From an uncultured Mycoplasmatota bacterium (GTDB lineage: Bacteria; Bacillota_I; Bacilli_A; RF39; UBA660): 5,904 nt of DNA. The notes beneath the pieces are model-generated. The model was given only the letters and a program-made list of their open reading frames with translations, was not told where the DNA came from and did not search any database. The DNA lies in NCBI GenBank assembly GCA_946613765.1, contig CAMOFW010000046.1, positions 1-5,904 on the forward strand. The letters are read 5' to 3'. A program made the translations under genes and the position numbers. This document shows, piece by piece, positions 4,941-5,904 of this stretch (the first letter of the stretch is position 1; every line of letters starts with the position of its first letter).

Positions 4941-5642
4941 AAAAATATTAAATATAATGTTAAAGAATCCAACTAACATATCTGTGAATTTATCAATAAA
5001 AGATTTTTCATTATTATGTTCTTCTTCCTTTGCTGTCTCCTCTTTTATTTCATTCTCCACAATATTGTTTTTAATTTCTTCTTCAATAACGTTATTAGTC
5101 TTACTATTTTCTTCCTTAACTATTATTTTTTCGTCTTTTTCTACAGTTTTTATTTCAGGTGTTTTAACTTCTTCTTGATTGTTACTATTAATTGTTATAT
5201 TTAAAGGTAATACATTAGATGCAATAGCAGATGCATCAGTATCTACTACTTCAGGATTTTCAAAAGTTATACTAGTATTTCCTTCTTTTAAAACTTTAAA
5301 ACTAAATGTATAAATTGCACTATCTTCTTTAATACCATTTTCTAATGTAAAATCTAATCCAGCTATTCTAAGTATTTTTTCATTAATCTCAGTCTTATAA
5401 TTAGGATTAATATCTAAAGATCCAACATATTCTAAATATTCTTTATCATATTTTAAATCTCCACCGATAGCTACAACTCCATCAATAGTATCTTTAATAT
5501 TTTCTAGTTTTAAATTAACATTAATAGTTTCTCCTACAGTTGCATTAGTTTTTCCTTCAACATTAATTGTTGCTATCCCATTAGCTTTAGCAGGAGCTAA
5601 CGCTAAAAAGAACGCAGCAAAAGAGACTAACCCCTTTTTCAT
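4935..5642 (-). CDS. Secreted cohesin-domain-like protein with charged tail and C-terminal amphipathic helix
   Basis: The protein has 235 residues. A signal peptide (1-20, MKKG then a hydrophobic core) ends in APAKA|NG, a good signal peptidase I site. Residues about 24-152 look like a cohesin-type beta sandwich: VGETINVNLKLEN (37-49), LKYDKEYLEYVG (63-74), ILRIAGLDFT (90-99), IYTFSFKVL (110-118) and ITFENPEVVDTDA (125-137) follow the pattern of carbohydrate-binding/cohesin folds of extracellular Firmicutes proteins. An acidic, Lys/Glu-rich linker follows (about 155-213). The end, FIDKFTDMLVGFFNIIFNIFK region (215-235), is hydrophobic-amphipathic and may hold it at the membrane. There is no LPXTG motif, dockerin or S-layer repeat. 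ATG at 5642 follows GGGGG (complement of 5650-5654) by 7 bases. It is a single-gene unit with its own promoter and terminator. The ligand is unknown. Confidence 0.88.
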   Translation of the reverse strand: MKKGLVSFAAFFLALAPAKANGIATINVEGKTNATVGETINVNLKLENIKDTIDGVVAIGGDLKYDKEYLEYVGSLDINPNYKTEINEKILRIAGLDFTLENGIKEDSAIYTFSFKVLKEGNTSITFENPEVVDTDASAIASNVLPLNITINSNNQEEVKTPEIKTVEKDEKIIVKEENSKTNNVIEEEIKNNIVENEIKEETAKEEEHNNEKSFIDKFTDMLVGFFNIIFNIFK

Positions 5643-5656
5643 AACAATACCCCCTT

Positions 5657-5685
5657 ATTCAAAGTAAAACCCCTTTTCTTTGAAT
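5657..5685 (-). promoter_or_regulatory. 5'-terminal hairpin in the leader of the cohesin-like gene
   Basis: ATTCAAAG (5657-5664) and CTTTGAAT (5678-5685) are perfect inverted copies. Inside them AAAA (5666-5669) pairs with TTTT (5674-5677). In RNA this is a 12-bp stem with one bulged base (5665) and a GGGG loop. The promoter predicts a start near 5685, so the mRNA would begin with this hairpin, which ends just upstream of the GGGGG ribosome-binding site. It is probably an mRNA-stabilising 5' stem. An operator at +1 is an alternative. Confidence 0.5.
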
Positions 5686-5691
5686 GCTTAA

Positions 5692-5720
5692 ATTATAGCA
5701 CATTTTAATATTTATGTCAA
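5692..5720 (-). promoter_or_regulatory. Consensus SigA promoter of the cohesin-like gene
   Basis: On the minus strand, -35 TTGACA (complement of 5715-5720), a 17-base spacer and -10 TATAAT (complement of 5692-5697), with an extended -10 TG one base upstream. Every box matches consensus, so strong constitutive expression is expected. A 10-base palindrome TCAAATTTGA (5717-5726) overlaps the -35 and could be an operator, though in AT-rich DNA it may be chance. Confidence 0.85.
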
Positions 5721-5742
5721 ATTTGATACACATATACTATAA

Positions 5743-5904
5743 TTAACACTCCACTTTTAATAAGAAGATATTATATTCTTTATTCTTATCAAGTAACTTA
5801 ATAATTAAATCATGCTTAATATTATTATTAATACTTAATACTCTATAACATAAATCATTATCTAAATATTTAACATTAACTATATCATTTATTCTAATAC
5901 TATT
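5743..5904 (-). CDS. C-terminal fragment of a gene running off the window
   Basis: The minus strand is open from the window edge through 53 codons to a TAA at 5743-5745. The visible part (RINDIVNVKYLDNDLCYRVL, then a Lys/Asn-rich region ending FLLKVEC) alternates like short beta strands followed by a polar helix. It uses the same AT-rich codons as its neighbours. No family is recognised. An open frame of this length in such AT-rich DNA suggests real coding, but the start lies outside the window. No terminator is visible before the next promoter, 22 bases downstream. Confidence 0.5.
   Translation of the reverse strand, partial: NSIRINDIVNVKYLDNDLCYRVLSINNNIKHDLIIKLLDKNKEYNIFLLKVEC

Noticed and set aside
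4957..5204. Plus-strand open frames within the cohesin-like gene
   Set aside because: They mirror the acidic Glu/Lys linker as Phe/Ser/Leu-rich sequence and have no ribosome-binding site.
1..5904. CRISPR array, tRNA, rRNA or tandem repeats
   Set aside because: No regularly spaced repeats, cloverleaf with CCA-type end or rRNA-like stretch was seen on either strand.

Overview
The window is very AT-rich (judged by eye, not computed). It carries RNase Y, a class A penicillin-binding protein and a secreted cohesin-like protein, with consensus SigA-type promoters and short intrinsic terminators. This fits a low-GC Gram-positive bacterium that makes peptidoglycan, such as an uncultured Bacilli/Mollicutes-like or clostridial gut lineage. 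The lineage is inference. Tryptophan is encoded by TGG where checked and the stops seen are TAA or TAG, so nothing demands a changed code.

Layout. At 37-228 (+) a small ORF of unknown function converges on rny (239-1795, minus), with a 28-base bidirectional terminator between them. From 1796 to 2383 there is no large gene, but the stretch is full of structure. It holds the rny promoter, a divergent plus-strand promoter driving a roughly 105-nt terminated RNA, and a convergent minus-strand unit with its own promoter, a leader, a strong Shine-Dalgarno (SD) and a 26-codon hydrophobic peptide. The promoter and leader of these two converging units are recognisably the same sequence in inverted orientation. 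I could not match the locus to a known family; it is the most interesting part of the window and resembles a type I toxin-antitoxin or other small-peptide/RNA regulatory cassette.

From 2384 to 4844 (minus) a membrane-anchored 180-residue protein of unknown function lies 16 bases upstream of a bifunctional peptidoglycan synthase; both follow one promoter. From 4935 to 5642 (minus) a separately promoted and terminated secreted cohesin-like protein sits behind a consensus promoter, and its mRNA should start with a hairpin. The window ends inside another minus-strand gene (5743-5904), of which only the C-terminus is visible.

The main genes cover mRNA turnover (RNase Y at the membrane), wall synthesis (the class A PBP and its operon partner) and the cell surface (the cohesin-like protein). 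The three minus-strand genes upstream of and including the PBP gene use unusually G-rich ribosome-binding sites (GGGG to GGGGGG). The plus-strand small RNA has a C-rich loop that could in principle pair with such sites.
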